This document shows, in pieces, positions 28,190 to 36,838 of a stretch of DNA of 64,000 nt (within the stretch, counting starts at the first letter, position 1; each line of letters opens with the position of its first letter). Origin of the DNA: Eubacteriaceae bacterium (GTDB taxonomy: Bacteria > Bacillota > Clostridia > Lachnospirales > Lachnospiraceae); NCBI GenBank assembly GCA_910575665.1, contig CAJTFB010000014.1:1-64000 (forward strand), read 5' to 3'. The position numbers were made by a program, and so were the translations under genes. The notes under the pieces were generated by a model, which did not search any database, was not told the origin of the DNA, and was given only the letters and a program-made list of their open reading frames with translations.

Positions 28190-28537
28190 TTATTCCTTTA
28201 CAAACTCGTTAGAAGAAATACTTATGCCTCCTGTTACAGTCAACGATGGAAGTGATATATCTTCATTTGTAGTGGACAGTGTAAGGGTATTTATAAGTGC
28301 ATTGGGTATCTGTAACGATATTTTCCGATTTTCAGCAGACGGCTTTGTTCCAACATAGTCTGTCCAATCTTTGTTGCCTGCACTTGTCACAGTTAATGTG
28401 TTTTCGTCTGAAACCGTAATATCATAGGTTTCTTTGCTATTCTCAAAATAGACAAGATGAATTTGGTTGTCCTCTGATATTGACACGTCGATTTCTCTGT
28501 GGCGTACATCAATACCTATTTGGCAGCTCTGTATAAT
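28190..28537 (-). pseudogene. Remnant of a DUF4097-type (beta-solenoid) protein
   Basis: An open frame of 115 codons (stop at 28190, previous in-frame stop at 28538) with text typical of DUF4097 proteins (EIDVSISEDNQIHLVYFENS, then LTLSTTNEDISLPSLTVTGG). It lacks an ATG, a ribosome site, the N-terminal membrane part and the C-terminal repeats: it stops five residues after SISSN, where family members continue. I read it as a fragment left behind downstream of the GH43 gene. Family identification is from memory. Confidence 0.55.
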
Positions 28538-28550
28538 TCAGCCTGGAAGT

Positions 28551-30206
28551 TTATTCCCAGGCGAAACTTCCATCATCTCTTATTACATCACCGAGTTCTT
28601 TATAGTCAAAGTTTCTAAATTCTGCTTTGGCATCGTAGTAAGCATAATCAACACACGCCATACCGACGAAAGCTCCTGTAAAGAATCCACCATAGCTTTG
28701 TAATACATAATCATCGGACAGGATGGCAGCATCCAAGGTAACCGGGATCTCCTTGAAAGTTTTCCCATCGAAGGAATATTCATAAGAATAGCTCTCTTTT
28801 CTGACTTTTGTTCGGAACCAGACATCTGCGCCCTCCGGCACTGGAATGGCGTCATCCCTCAGAAAAGAAGTATAGTTTCCGCGGTCGCACTGCGCCACCT
28901 CGATCACTCGGCCATTTTTCTCATTCCATGTAATAAAGGCAAAGGACCAGTGTCTGTCATTGTAGTAGTTTGTCAGTCCAGCCATCTGTTGATAAGAAAA
29001 TGGATTATAGCTTACTTTTACGGAGGCATCAAAATAAAATGCCTGCCAGCGCTTAGCAACTAGGGACAATTCATGTGTGTTGCAGAGGGAGCCCTGTCCA
29101 CGAAGAACAAGCTTTCCATCACCAGCGATGCCCATCTCGTCGGTAAAAGGTACGCGAAGGGTATTCCACTCGTCGTGAAGCAGGGATGAATCAAATTCAT
29201 CATGGAAAGAGTGGTCTGCCGGTGCGGCAGTCTCTATGCCATCGGCGGGCGCATCCACATAGATAGAGCCGCCGTGTCCGCCTTCGATTCGTGGCCAGCC
29301 TTCTTCATCCCAGTATACCTTTTGGATGGATGTTTCTCGTCCCAGTGTGCAATAGCCGCGGGGATCGATGCAGGACTGATTTTCGTGAGTCCATGGACGC
29401 CCACACAGGCTGGCGTAATACCATTCGCCGCCAGGTGTCTCTACCAGAGCGCCATGTCCCTGTTTTTGGATACCCAGATATGGAGTATCGAAGTTTGTGA
29501 TAAAAGGTCCATCTGGTTCTGTCTCAAAGCTGAGCTCATCTAGAGTACGAGATCTTGCCACAACTTCCTGATGTGTGTACACGGTACCGCCCTGGGCAGC
29601 AAAAAGATAATAATAGCCATTTATCTTATAGAGATGAGGCCCTTCTACAAGCTTTACTTCTGTACCATTATAAATGTTTCGAGCTGTTTCTGGTTTTAAC
29701 TTCATGGAAGCAGTGTCAAACTCTGTCAGTGTAATACCGTTAAATCCATGGTGATATTCACGGTGATCCCATGTCTGCTGCACCAGGTATTTTCTGCCGT
29801 CCTCATCATGGAACAAAGAGGCATCAAATCCCACACCATTGACACGAATCGGGTCAGACCAGGGACCACGGATATCCTCTGCCGTCGTAATGTAGTTGAC
29901 CATATCCTTAAAAGATCCTTCGGTTATTTTAACATCGGTGTATACCAGCCAGAATTTTCCGTCAGCATAGGAAAGGTCTGGGGCCCAGATACCGCCGGAG
30001 GAAGGGTTCCCCTTCATGTCGAGCAGTGTTGTCGTTGATAACGGGGAAGGGAGCAGATTCCAGTGGATCATGTCCTTTGATTCATGCAGGCGCACGCCCG
30101 GAAACCACTCAAAAGTAGAGTTTGCTATGTAATAGGTATCATCCACGCGGATAATGGAAGGATCTGCGTGAAAGCCGGGCAGAACCGGATTTTTCAATTG
30201 TTTCAT
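28551..30206 (-). CDS. GH43 beta-xylosidase / arabinofuranosidase, intracellular
   Basis: A 551-residue enzyme without a signal peptide that should cleave xylo-oligosaccharides to xylose. The five-bladed propeller starts at once, with base D15 in GFHADPSII, the pKa-modulating D128 in VGFDASLF and acid E188 in VEGPHLYK. A C-terminal beta-sandwich (about 330-530) matches the XynB/GH43_11 layout. GGAGG is 13 bases before the ATG, longer than ideal. The 66-base repeat at 30254-30319 lies directly upstream, where the promoter should be. Confidence 0.92.
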   Translation of the reverse strand: MKQLKNPVLPGFHADPSIIRVDDTYYIANSTFEWFPGVRLHESKDMIHWNLLPSPLSTTTLLDMKGNPSSGGIWAPDLSYADGKFWLVYTDVKITEGSFKDMVNYITTAEDIRGPWSDPIRVNGVGFDASLFHDEDGRKYLVQQTWDHREYHHGFNGITLTEFDTASMKLKPETARNIYNGTEVKLVEGPHLYKINGYYYLFAAQGGTVYTHQEVVARSRTLDELSFETEPDGPFITNFDTPYLGIQKQGHGALVETPGGEWYYASLCGRPWTHENQSCIDPRGYCTLGRETSIQKVYWDEEGWPRIEGGHGGSIYVDAPADGIETAAPADHSFHDEFDSSLLHDEWNTLRVPFTDEMGIAGDGKLVLRGQGSLCNTHELSLVAKRWQAFYFDASVKVSYNPFSYQQMAGLTNYYNDRHWSFAFITWNEKNGRVIEVAQCDRGNYTSFLRDDAIPVPEGADVWFRTKVRKESYSYEYSFDGKTFKEIPVTLDAAILSDDYVLQSYGGFFTGAFVGMACVDYAYYDAKAEFRNFDYKELGDVIRDDGSFAWE

Positions 30207-30253
30207 AAGATGATGTAAACCTCCGTTCTTGTAATATATTTACTTTAATTTTA

Positions 30254-30319
30254 CGCGGAAGGCACAAGCCATGGCGCCGCCCGCGAACGTGAGAAACTCG
30301 CAAAGCGTGTTTCGCATCG
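30254..30319 (-). repeat. 66-base intergenic repeat, copy B
   Basis: The reverse complement of these bases matches 62451-62516 with about four substitutions and two one-base indels. It contains an imperfect hairpin (GAAAC...GTTTC around CGCTTTGCG) followed by a GGGCGGCGC...CTTGTGCCTTCCGCG block. Beside it, 30320-30342 holds TTTGTGCACG twice, and 30343-30364 forms a 9-bp hairpin (AATAAATCC/GGATTTATT). Confidence 0.75.
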
Positions 30320-30472
30320 TTTTTGTGCACGTTTGTGCACGTAATAAATCCGCTAGGATTTATTGTATCTTAGATAAGTATAAATGCTTTTGGGGTAAAT
30401 GACAAGATTCTAAGGACAAAAAAAGAAGAAAATGATATATTAAATTAAATAGGAAATAGAGGAATTAATTTA

Positions 30473-30985
30473 ATGAAAGCAGATCTTACCGGGGATGGCA
30501 TTCCAGAGAGCATTCTGATTGATGAGAGAGCAGCGGCGGAACCAATGACAGGTAATGAGCCAACGATACAAGTTCTTTCCGGAAAAACAGGGGAGATGAT
30601 CTGGTCTCTTCCAGTAAATACGGTTCATGTTGGATGGAATAACGTATATTTGTACAGGGATGGCGGGAAGCCTTTTCTTATGACCTGGAATCCTGCCATG
30701 TACCAGGGAGCGGCTGATTATGAGTGGAAGGTTTTTTCTCTCACGGAAGATGGAAAGGAAAAGATACTTGCATCGGATTTTTTTGAATTTGATTTGAACT
30801 ATCCTAAAAAAAGCGATCCAGTGCGGTTACAAAAGTTTTCTGAAAGGTTAAATGGATATTTAAAAAAGGCGCAGCTAATTATCAGCACCCAGGAAGGTAT
30901 GCTCCGCATCGGGGGTCAGGGTACCAATGGAGAGGGTGAATACTACGATCCTTCAAAAGAGCTACTAGAAATGCAAAGGGTTTGA
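30473..30985 (+). CDS. Hypothetical protein with VCBS/FG-GAP-like start, possibly 5' truncated
   Basis: A 170-residue protein beginning KADLTGDGIPESI, a calcium-binding-like repeat normally found inside larger exported VCBS proteins. It has no signal peptide, so it is either a cytoplasmic stand-alone form or the 3' part of a longer gene. An in-frame stop lies about 20 bases upstream and a modest GAGG precedes the ATG by 9 bases, so expression is possible. No enzyme motif is seen. Confidence 0.5.
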   Translation: MKADLTGDGIPESILIDERAAAEPMTGNEPTIQVLSGKTGEMIWSLPVNTVHVGWNNVYLYRDGGKPFLMTWNPAMYQGAADYEWKVFSLTEDGKEKILASDFFEFDLNYPKKSDPVRLQKFSERLNGYLKKAQLIISTQEGMLRIGGQGTNGEGEYYDPSKELLEMQRV

Positions 30986-31013
30986 TGGAGATCGAAGCAT
31001 TCAACAGGTAATT

Positions 31014-31058
31014 ATTGGACTGGCATGTTAAAAGCAAATATCAACACGTCAGTCCAAT
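31014..31058. terminator. Hairpin between convergent genes, probable terminator
   Basis: ATTGGACTG pairs with CAGTCCAAT (9 bp, ends 31014 and 31058), with further imperfect pairing inside; AT-rich flanks follow on both strands. Confidence 0.55.
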
Positions 31059-31105
31059 TTATCATTGAGGGCAAATAATTTTTGCGCCCAGCATCATAAT
31101 ATGTG

Positions 31106-31870
31106 TCATGACGAAAGCCATGAAGCAATATTGTCAAAATCAATGAAAAGCTTACCATGATAGATATTGACTGGGACAGGTTGATTCAGGCCGCATATTT
31201 TGGGATAGATCACATCTTCTTCAAAGAAGTAGATGAGAAGTTTCTTCTGATAGGGATCCAGTATCCAGTATTCCAGAACGCCGGCATCAGCATATTTGGA
31301 AAGTTTTTTAAAACAGTCTTTCTTTTTGGTGGAAGGGGATAATACTTCCAATACAAAGTCTGGTGCTCCGTAGATGCCCCAGTCGCACAATTTCTCATCC
31401 TGGTTTTCACACAGTACGATCATGTCTGGTTGCACCATAGTTTTGTTATCCCGGTCCAGTTGAACATCCAGCGGGGACATTAGAGGCAAGCAATGTCCGT
31501 CTTGCTCCAGAATAAAATTGGAAAACTGGCGATAAATCTCGCCGCATATGCGTTGATGTAGGACGGTAGGTGCGGACATATCGTAAAATGTGCCATCAAT
31601 GAGCTCCCGGCGCTGGTCTTCTGGTAATGCATAATAGTCACCTATGGTGAAGGTTTCGCCATGTTTTGTGGAATAAGCGTAACTTTCATGTAATTCAGGT
31701 GAATCTTGAAAAAGTTTTTCCAAAGCCATCAAAGTGTCATAGCGGGGATGGGTAGTTTCACCAGAAAAAATCTTCTGTATAGTGCCTAGCGGGATGCCAG
31801 ATAATTCAGACATCATAGAATAGGAATATCCCCGCTCTGTTTTTTTTTGTTTCATTTCATCAATCGTCAT
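31106..31870 (-). CDS. Uma2-family (DUF820) putative nuclease with N-terminal HTH
   Basis: A 254-residue protein. Residues 1-55 form an XRE-like helix-turn-helix (YSYSMMSELSGIPLGTIQKI); residues about 70-250 form a Uma2 domain of the PD-(D/E)XK nuclease fold (ELIDGTFYDM, VQPDMIVLC, PDFVLEVLSPSTKKKD). The start at 31870 has GAGGGGTG nearby; an upstream in-frame start adds 17 residues without a ribosome site. It stands alone with no toxin or transposase partner. The role of Uma2 proteins is unclear, so I claim only the fold. Confidence 0.75.
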   Translation of the reverse strand: MTIDEMKQKKTERGYSYSMMSELSGIPLGTIQKIFSGETTHPRYDTLMALEKLFQDSPELHESYAYSTKHGETFTIGDYYALPEDQRRELIDGTFYDMSAPTVLHQRICGEIYRQFSNFILEQDGHCLPLMSPLDVQLDRDNKTMVQPDMIVLCENQDEKLCDWGIYGAPDFVLEVLSPSTKKKDCFKKLSKYADAGVLEYWILDPYQKKLLIYFFEEDVIYPKICGLNQPVPVNIYHGKLFIDFDNIASWLSS

Positions 31871-32101
31871 AAGCTCACCCCTCATTCTGTAATATTTTGA
31901 TTGGTTAAGTGTATTATACATAATATTTTGTGTATGGTCAACAAAAAACTAAAAAAATAGCCAAAAAATAACCGTAATATCTCCAAATTATCACCATCTC
32001 CAATTTGTTTTTAAAAATGGAAAGAACATACTTTTTGTAATTATTTTGTAAACGTGAAAGTTTGGGGAGATTTTTACATGGTAAAAAATAATTTTTAATT
32101 A

Positions 32102-32130
32102 TAGAAAAGATCTAGTATTTATGCTACAAT
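32102..32130 (+). promoter_or_regulatory. Promoter of the DUF1294-MATE operon
   Basis: TAGAAA (32102-32107), 17-base spacer, TACAAT (32125-32130), 48 bases before the ATG. The rest of 31871-32178 is AT-rich and shows nothing else I recognise. Confidence 0.45.
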
Positions 32131-32178
32131 TATTCTTAAGTTTGTGAGAAAATTTAGAAGGAATTTGAAAGGAAGATT

Positions 32179-32448
32179 ATGATGAAGTGGAACTTACTTT
32201 ATTTTTTATTCATAAATGTTTTTAGTTTTTTTCAAATGGGTATTGATAAAAGGCGGGCAAAAAGGCATGAGTGGAGAATTCCGGAAGCGCATCTGTTTTT
32301 AGCGGCACTTGCTGGTGGCAGTGTGGGAAGTATTTTGGGTATGAGGGTATATCGCCACAAGACCAGGCATTGGTATTTTGTATGGGGAATGCCGGCGATC
32401 CTCGTATTACAGCTCGTGCTATTTGTTGTTTGGAGAGGGTGGATGTGA
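32179..32448 (+). CDS. DUF1294 family small membrane protein
   Basis: An 89-residue protein with three hydrophobic segments (about 5-20, 40-55, 66-85) and the DUF1294 signature: MGIDKRRAKRHEWRIPE, then LAALAGGSVGS and HKTRHWYF. Function unknown. Its stop immediately precedes the start of the MATE gene, so the two are one transcript and probably translationally coupled. Confidence 0.8.
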   Translation: MMKWNLLYFLFINVFSFFQMGIDKRRAKRHEWRIPEAHLFLAALAGGSVGSILGMRVYRHKTRHWYFVWGMPAILVLQLVLFVVWRGWM

Positions 32449-33780
32449 TTGAGTTATGACATGACACGGGGAGATATCACCAGTGGTCTTATGAAGTTCG
32501 CCCTGCCATTGATGATAGGCAATCTGCTGCAGCAGGTGTATAATATCGCGGATACGCTTATCGTGGGCAGATACCTGGGTGAATATGCGCTGGCTGCTGT
32601 GGGATCGTCTTACACGCTGATGATTTTTCTCACTTCCGTTTTGTTAGGGCTCTGTATGGGAAGCGGTGCTTTTTATTCGATTCAGTTCGGGGCGGGTGAG
32701 CAGGACCGTTTAAAAAGAGGAATTTTTCTTTCTTTTGTGGGGATAGGAGGGCTTACAGTTCTGTTAACAGCGGGGTCTTTTTTTGGAATCCAGGGGATTC
32801 TGTGGTTCATGAGGGTTCCAGATGGGATCCAGGGCTGTATGAAAGAATATTTGATCTGTATATTCTGGGGGATTCCGGCAGTTTTTATCTATAATTTTAT
32901 CGCCAGTCTGTTGAGAAGCGTGGGAGATTCTCTAACTCCCCTTATATTTTTAGGAATTTCTGCGCTTTTGAATGTCGGGCTAGATCTGATGTTTATATTA
33001 GTGTTCAGATGGGGCGTGGCGGGAGCCGCGACGGCGACTGTGCTGGCGCAGTATGTAGCGGCAGTAGGAATTCTGATATATTATGTTAAAAATTGTCCCA
33101 TGCTTCGGGTGGAGAGAGTGCATATGCGATGGGACGGAGGCATTTTAAAAGAAATATCCAGCTTATCGGTACTCACCTGTCTTCAGCAGTCGGTGATGAA
33201 TTTTGGAATTTTGATGGTACAGGGGCTGGTGAACAGTTTTGGAACTGTAGTGATGGCTGCATTTGCGGCAGCCGTAAAGATTGATTCATTTGCCTATTCG
33301 CCAGTTCAGGATTTTGGAAACGCATTTTCTACATATGTTGCACAGAATTATGGTGCAGGAAAGAGGGAGCGGATCTGGCAGGGAATGAAAAAAGCGGTTT
33401 TCCTTGTATTCTTATTCTGTGTCTTTATAAGTTTGGTGATCAATCTATTTGCCGGCAGACTGATGTCTCTCTTTATCGATGAAGAAAAGACGGAGATACT
33501 TTCTGTGGGAATTGGATATCTGAGGATTGAGGCGTCCTGCTATTTTGGCATCGGATTGCTGTTTCTTTTTTATGGTTTCTACCGCGGAATCAAGCTGCCG
33601 CAGATGTCCCTTATATTGACGGTGCTTTCCCTTGGCAGCAGGGTTCTTTTGGCATATATGTTGTCCGCAGTACCACAGATTGGGGTAACAGGGATCTGGC
33701 TGGCAGTACCTATTGGCTGGGGATTGGCTGATCTGGCCGGTGGTGGATATTATTTGTACCGAAAAAAGAGATATAATTAG
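32449..33780 (+). CDS. MATE-family efflux transporter
   Basis: A 443-residue polytopic protein with about 12 membrane segments in two related halves. It begins MTRGDITSGLMKFALPLMIG followed by LLQQVYNIADTLIVGRYLGE, the conserved MATE opening. It probably expels drugs or metabolites using a Na+ or H+ gradient; the substrate is unknown. The start is TTG 32449 directly after the previous stop, or the in-frame ATG at 32461. Confidence 0.9.
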   Translation: MSYDMTRGDITSGLMKFALPLMIGNLLQQVYNIADTLIVGRYLGEYALAAVGSSYTLMIFLTSVLLGLCMGSGAFYSIQFGAGEQDRLKRGIFLSFVGIGGLTVLLTAGSFFGIQGILWFMRVPDGIQGCMKEYLICIFWGIPAVFIYNFIASLLRSVGDSLTPLIFLGISALLNVGLDLMFILVFRWGVAGAATATVLAQYVAAVGILIYYVKNCPMLRVERVHMRWDGGILKEISSLSVLTCLQQSVMNFGILMVQGLVNSFGTVVMAAFAAAVKIDSFAYSPVQDFGNAFSTYVAQNYGAGKRERIWQGMKKAVFLVFLFCVFISLVINLFAGRLMSLFIDEEKTEILSVGIGYLRIEASCYFGIGLLFLFYGFYRGIKLPQMSLILTVLSLGSRVLLAYMLSAVPQIGVTGIWLAVPIGWGLADLAGGGYYLYRKKRYN

Positions 33781-33821
33781 AAATAGCTCGATGGCGCAAA
33801 TTTGCACCGCCGAACTAAAAA

Positions 33822-33892
33822 AGCAGGCAACGGGAATCGAACCCGCCTCCCCAGCTTGGGAAGCTGGTGTTCTACCAATGAACTATGCCTGC
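33822..33892 (-). tRNA. tRNA-Gly (anticodon CCC)
   Basis: Read on the minus strand: acceptor GCAGGCA pairs with TGCCTGC, discriminator T, D-stem GTTC/GAAC with loop ATTGGTA, anticodon stem CCAGC/GCTGG around loop TTCCCAA, and T-arm CGGGT TCGATTC CCG. CCA is not encoded. It lies convergent to the MATE gene. Confidence 0.93.
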
Positions 33893-33994
33893 ATGATTCT
33901 ATTATATCACTGATTGGAAAAAAGTCAAAGGAAATCTTTTTATTTTAGCCCGGCGGCGCTACTGCGCCGTGGAGTCGGGAGAAGGAGGAACAGG

Positions 33995-36814
33995 ATGATA
34001 CTGGATTGGAAGGAATACACGGATACAGTGAGGCAGGCGGCCGCGGAGGGCTGTGTACTTTTGAAAAATGAGGAGGAGGTACTTCCTCTGAAAAGTGGCG
34101 AAAAAATAGCAGTGTTTGGGCGGATTCAGCGCCATTATTATAAGAGCGGGACCGGTTCTGGAGGCATGGTGAATGTGTCCAGGGTGGTGGGCATTCTGGA
34201 CGCACTTCTGGAGGAACCTTCCCTCTGTGTGGATGAGGAGCTGCTTGAAATCTATGACAGGTGGGAACAGACGAATCCCTTTGATGAGGGACTGGGCTGG
34301 GCAAATGAGCCCTGGTCCCAGGTCGAGATGCCAGTGAGTGATGAGCTGGTAATAGGGGCAGAGCAGAGAAACGATATGGCGCTTATACTCATTGGAAGGA
34401 CAGCGGGAGAAGACCAGGATAATGTAGACGAAAAGGGAGCTTACCGATTGTCAGATACAGAAGCCGATCTGATTGAAAAGGTGACAAAATATTTTAAACG
34501 GGTGGCTGTGATCTTTAATGTCGGAAGTATTATGGATATGTCCCATCCATGCCTGAAACAGTGCCAGGCGCTCCTGTACAGCTGGCAGGGAGGCATGATC
34601 GGAGGTTATGGAGTGGCGGATGTGCTGACGGGCAGGATTGATCCGTCGGGGCGTCTGACGGATACGATAGCGGAAAGATTAGAAGATTATCCCTCTACTG
34701 CTAATTTTGGCGATGAAATAAGAAATTATTATCAGGAAGATATCTATGTGGGATACCGCTATTTTGAGACTGTGGCGAAGGAAAAGGTAATGTATCCTTT
34801 TGGATATGGACTGTCTTATACAGAATTTGAAGAAGAGGTAGCGGATTTTCAGGAGAGTAAGGGGGAGATTATCCTTACTGTGAAAGTTTGTAATACTGGG
34901 AACAGGAATGGCAGACAGGTGGTGCAGATTTATGTGGAAGCGCCTCAGGGAAAGTTAGGTAAGCCCGCCAGAGTTTTGGCAGGATTTGGGAAGACCAGGC
35001 AGCTTGAACCTGGAGAGAAAGAGGAACTTAAGTTCCACATTCTTCCCTATACCTTTGCCTCCTATGATGATCAGGGGGTGACGGGACATGCTTATTCATA
35101 TGTGCTGGAGTCTGGCGAATACCGGGTATATGCAGGGAAAAATGTAAGGGACGCTATCTGCGCGGGGAGGTTTTGTCTGGGAGAGATAAGGATCATAGAA
35201 CAGCTGTCCCAGAATATGGCGCCCATACTTCCTTTTCAGCGAATGAAGCCGCAGGCACCGGCTGAAGGAAACGATGGCTGGCGCATGACATTTGAAGAGG
35301 TGCCGCTGGGGGAGAAAGTGGATCAAATCAAGCGTTCCCGGCATCTGCCGGAGGAAATACCTTACACCGGGGACCAGGGATACCAACTGCGGGATGTGGC
35401 AGAGGGAAGCATAACCATGGAACAGTTCGTGGCACAATTTGATGAGGAAGATCTCTCTTGTATCATCCGGGGAGAAGGGATGGGAAGCCCAAAAGTTACC
35501 CTTGGGACAGCAGCAGCCTATGGAGGTGTATCGAAACATCTGGCTGCTATGGGAATTCCCTGTGGCTGCTGCGCCGACGGCCCTTCGGGGATGCGGATTG
35601 ACAGCGGGATAAAGGCATTCAGTTTGCCTAACGGTACGATGCTGGCATGTACCTTTGAGCCGGCGCTGGTGCAGAAAATATATTCATTTACCGGATGGGA
35701 AATGGTCAACAGCAGGATCGACAATATTCTTGGGCCAGGTATGAATATCCATCGAAATCCTCTGAACGGAAGAAATTTCGAGTATTTTTCTGAGGATCCA
35801 TATCTCACAGGAAAGATCGCGGCGGCCCAGGTGAGGGGTCTGAAAGAAGCAGGAGTTACCGGAACTCTGAAACATTTTGCCGCCAACAACCAAGAGACAA
35901 AAAGAACGGAATCAGATTCTGTCATATCGGAGCGGGCTCTGCGGGAGATTTATCTGAAAGGCTTTGAAATCGCTGTGAAGGAGGGGGGAGCCGATTCTGT
36001 CATGACCACCTATGGTTCACTGAATGGTGTGTGGACGGCGGGAAGGTATGAACTCAATACCTCGATTCTGCGTGATGAATGGGGGTTTGAGGGAATTGTG
36101 ATGACAGACTGGTGGGCAAAGGTCAGCAGCCAGGACAGAGATGAGCCGGCACGCGGAAATGATTTTGCTTCCATGATAAGAGCTCAGAATGATCTTTATA
36201 TGGTCTGTCAAGAAGGGGATAAAAATCTGACCGGGGACAATACTCTCTCTGAGCTGGAAAAAGGGGGACTGGCAAAGGGTGAACTGCAGCGCAGTGCCAT
36301 AAACATCTGTAGACAGCTGATGGCAACGCCGGCGTATCTGCGGAAGATTGGAAAAGAATGCGAGGTTGAGATTATAAACCGGCCGGCGGAGATAGAAGAC
36401 TTCTGTGTGGATGATATCGAATATTATGAGGTAAATGATATGGCGGAGATTCCGATGGAGCAGGTAGATACATCCAAAGACAAAAATTTTGTATTTGCTT
36501 TATCGGTAAAAAGCCAGGGAATTTATAAAATGGAACTTGAATTCTGTTCTGATCTGGAGCTGATGGCACAGATTCCCATGACTGTTTTTGCCCAAAGCGT
36601 ACCCATTGGTGCCATCTCATTTAACGGAACCAAAGGACAGTGGCAGACGATAACAAAAAGAATCTGTATCGGGGCAAAATACGGGGTTCTTAGATTACAT
36701 TTTACGCAAGGCGGGGTCAGGTTAAAAACCATGCGGTTCCAGCTTGTGGAAAAAGCAGAAGACGAAAATAATCCGATGGATGTATCGGGAGAATACGAGA
36801 TGGGATTCCGTTAG
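33995..36814 (+). CDS. GH3 beta-glucosidase/xylosidase with inverted domain order
   Basis: A 939-residue glycosidase without a signal peptide. The usual C-terminal alpha/beta domain comes first (about 15-270: EGCVLLKNEEEVLPL, GRIDPSGRLTDT), then a fibronectin-III-like domain (about 290-370), and the TIM-barrel GH3_N domain lies at the end (about 480-790), with KHFAANNQE and nucleophile D705 in IVMTDWW. The same swapped order is known for some Butyrivibrio and Ruminococcus beta-glucosidases. A last ~150 residues form an extra beta-rich domain. The ATG at 33995 has AAGGAGG; the longer TTG reading at 33914 runs through a CGGCGC/GCGCCG hairpin (33954-33969). Confidence 0.9.
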   Translation: MILDWKEYTDTVRQAAAEGCVLLKNEEEVLPLKSGEKIAVFGRIQRHYYKSGTGSGGMVNVSRVVGILDALLEEPSLCVDEELLEIYDRWEQTNPFDEGLGWANEPWSQVEMPVSDELVIGAEQRNDMALILIGRTAGEDQDNVDEKGAYRLSDTEADLIEKVTKYFKRVAVIFNVGSIMDMSHPCLKQCQALLYSWQGGMIGGYGVADVLTGRIDPSGRLTDTIAERLEDYPSTANFGDEIRNYYQEDIYVGYRYFETVAKEKVMYPFGYGLSYTEFEEEVADFQESKGEIILTVKVCNTGNRNGRQVVQIYVEAPQGKLGKPARVLAGFGKTRQLEPGEKEELKFHILPYTFASYDDQGVTGHAYSYVLESGEYRVYAGKNVRDAICAGRFCLGEIRIIEQLSQNMAPILPFQRMKPQAPAEGNDGWRMTFEEVPLGEKVDQIKRSRHLPEEIPYTGDQGYQLRDVAEGSITMEQFVAQFDEEDLSCIIRGEGMGSPKVTLGTAAAYGGVSKHLAAMGIPCGCCADGPSGMRIDSGIKAFSLPNGTMLACTFEPALVQKIYSFTGWEMVNSRIDNILGPGMNIHRNPLNGRNFEYFSEDPYLTGKIAAAQVRGLKEAGVTGTLKHFAANNQETKRTESDSVISERALREIYLKGFEIAVKEGGADSVMTTYGSLNGVWTAGRYELNTSILRDEWGFEGIVMTDWWAKVSSQDRDEPARGNDFASMIRAQNDLYMVCQEGDKNLTGDNTLSELEKGGLAKGELQRSAINICRQLMATPAYLRKIGKECEVEIINRPAEIEDFCVDDIEYYEVNDMAEIPMEQVDTSKDKNFVFALSVKSQGIYKMELEFCSDLELMAQIPMTVFAQSVPIGAISFNGTKGQWQTITKRICIGAKYGVLRLHFTQGGVRLKTMRFQLVEKAEDENNPMDVSGEYEMGFR

Positions 36815-36838
36815 GTTTATCTTGCCAGGAATTCCGAA

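Noticed and set aside
33914-33994. N-terminal extension of the GH3 gene from TTG 33914
   Set aside because: It lacks a ribosome site, reads through a hairpin, and the ATG at 33995 has AAGGAGG.
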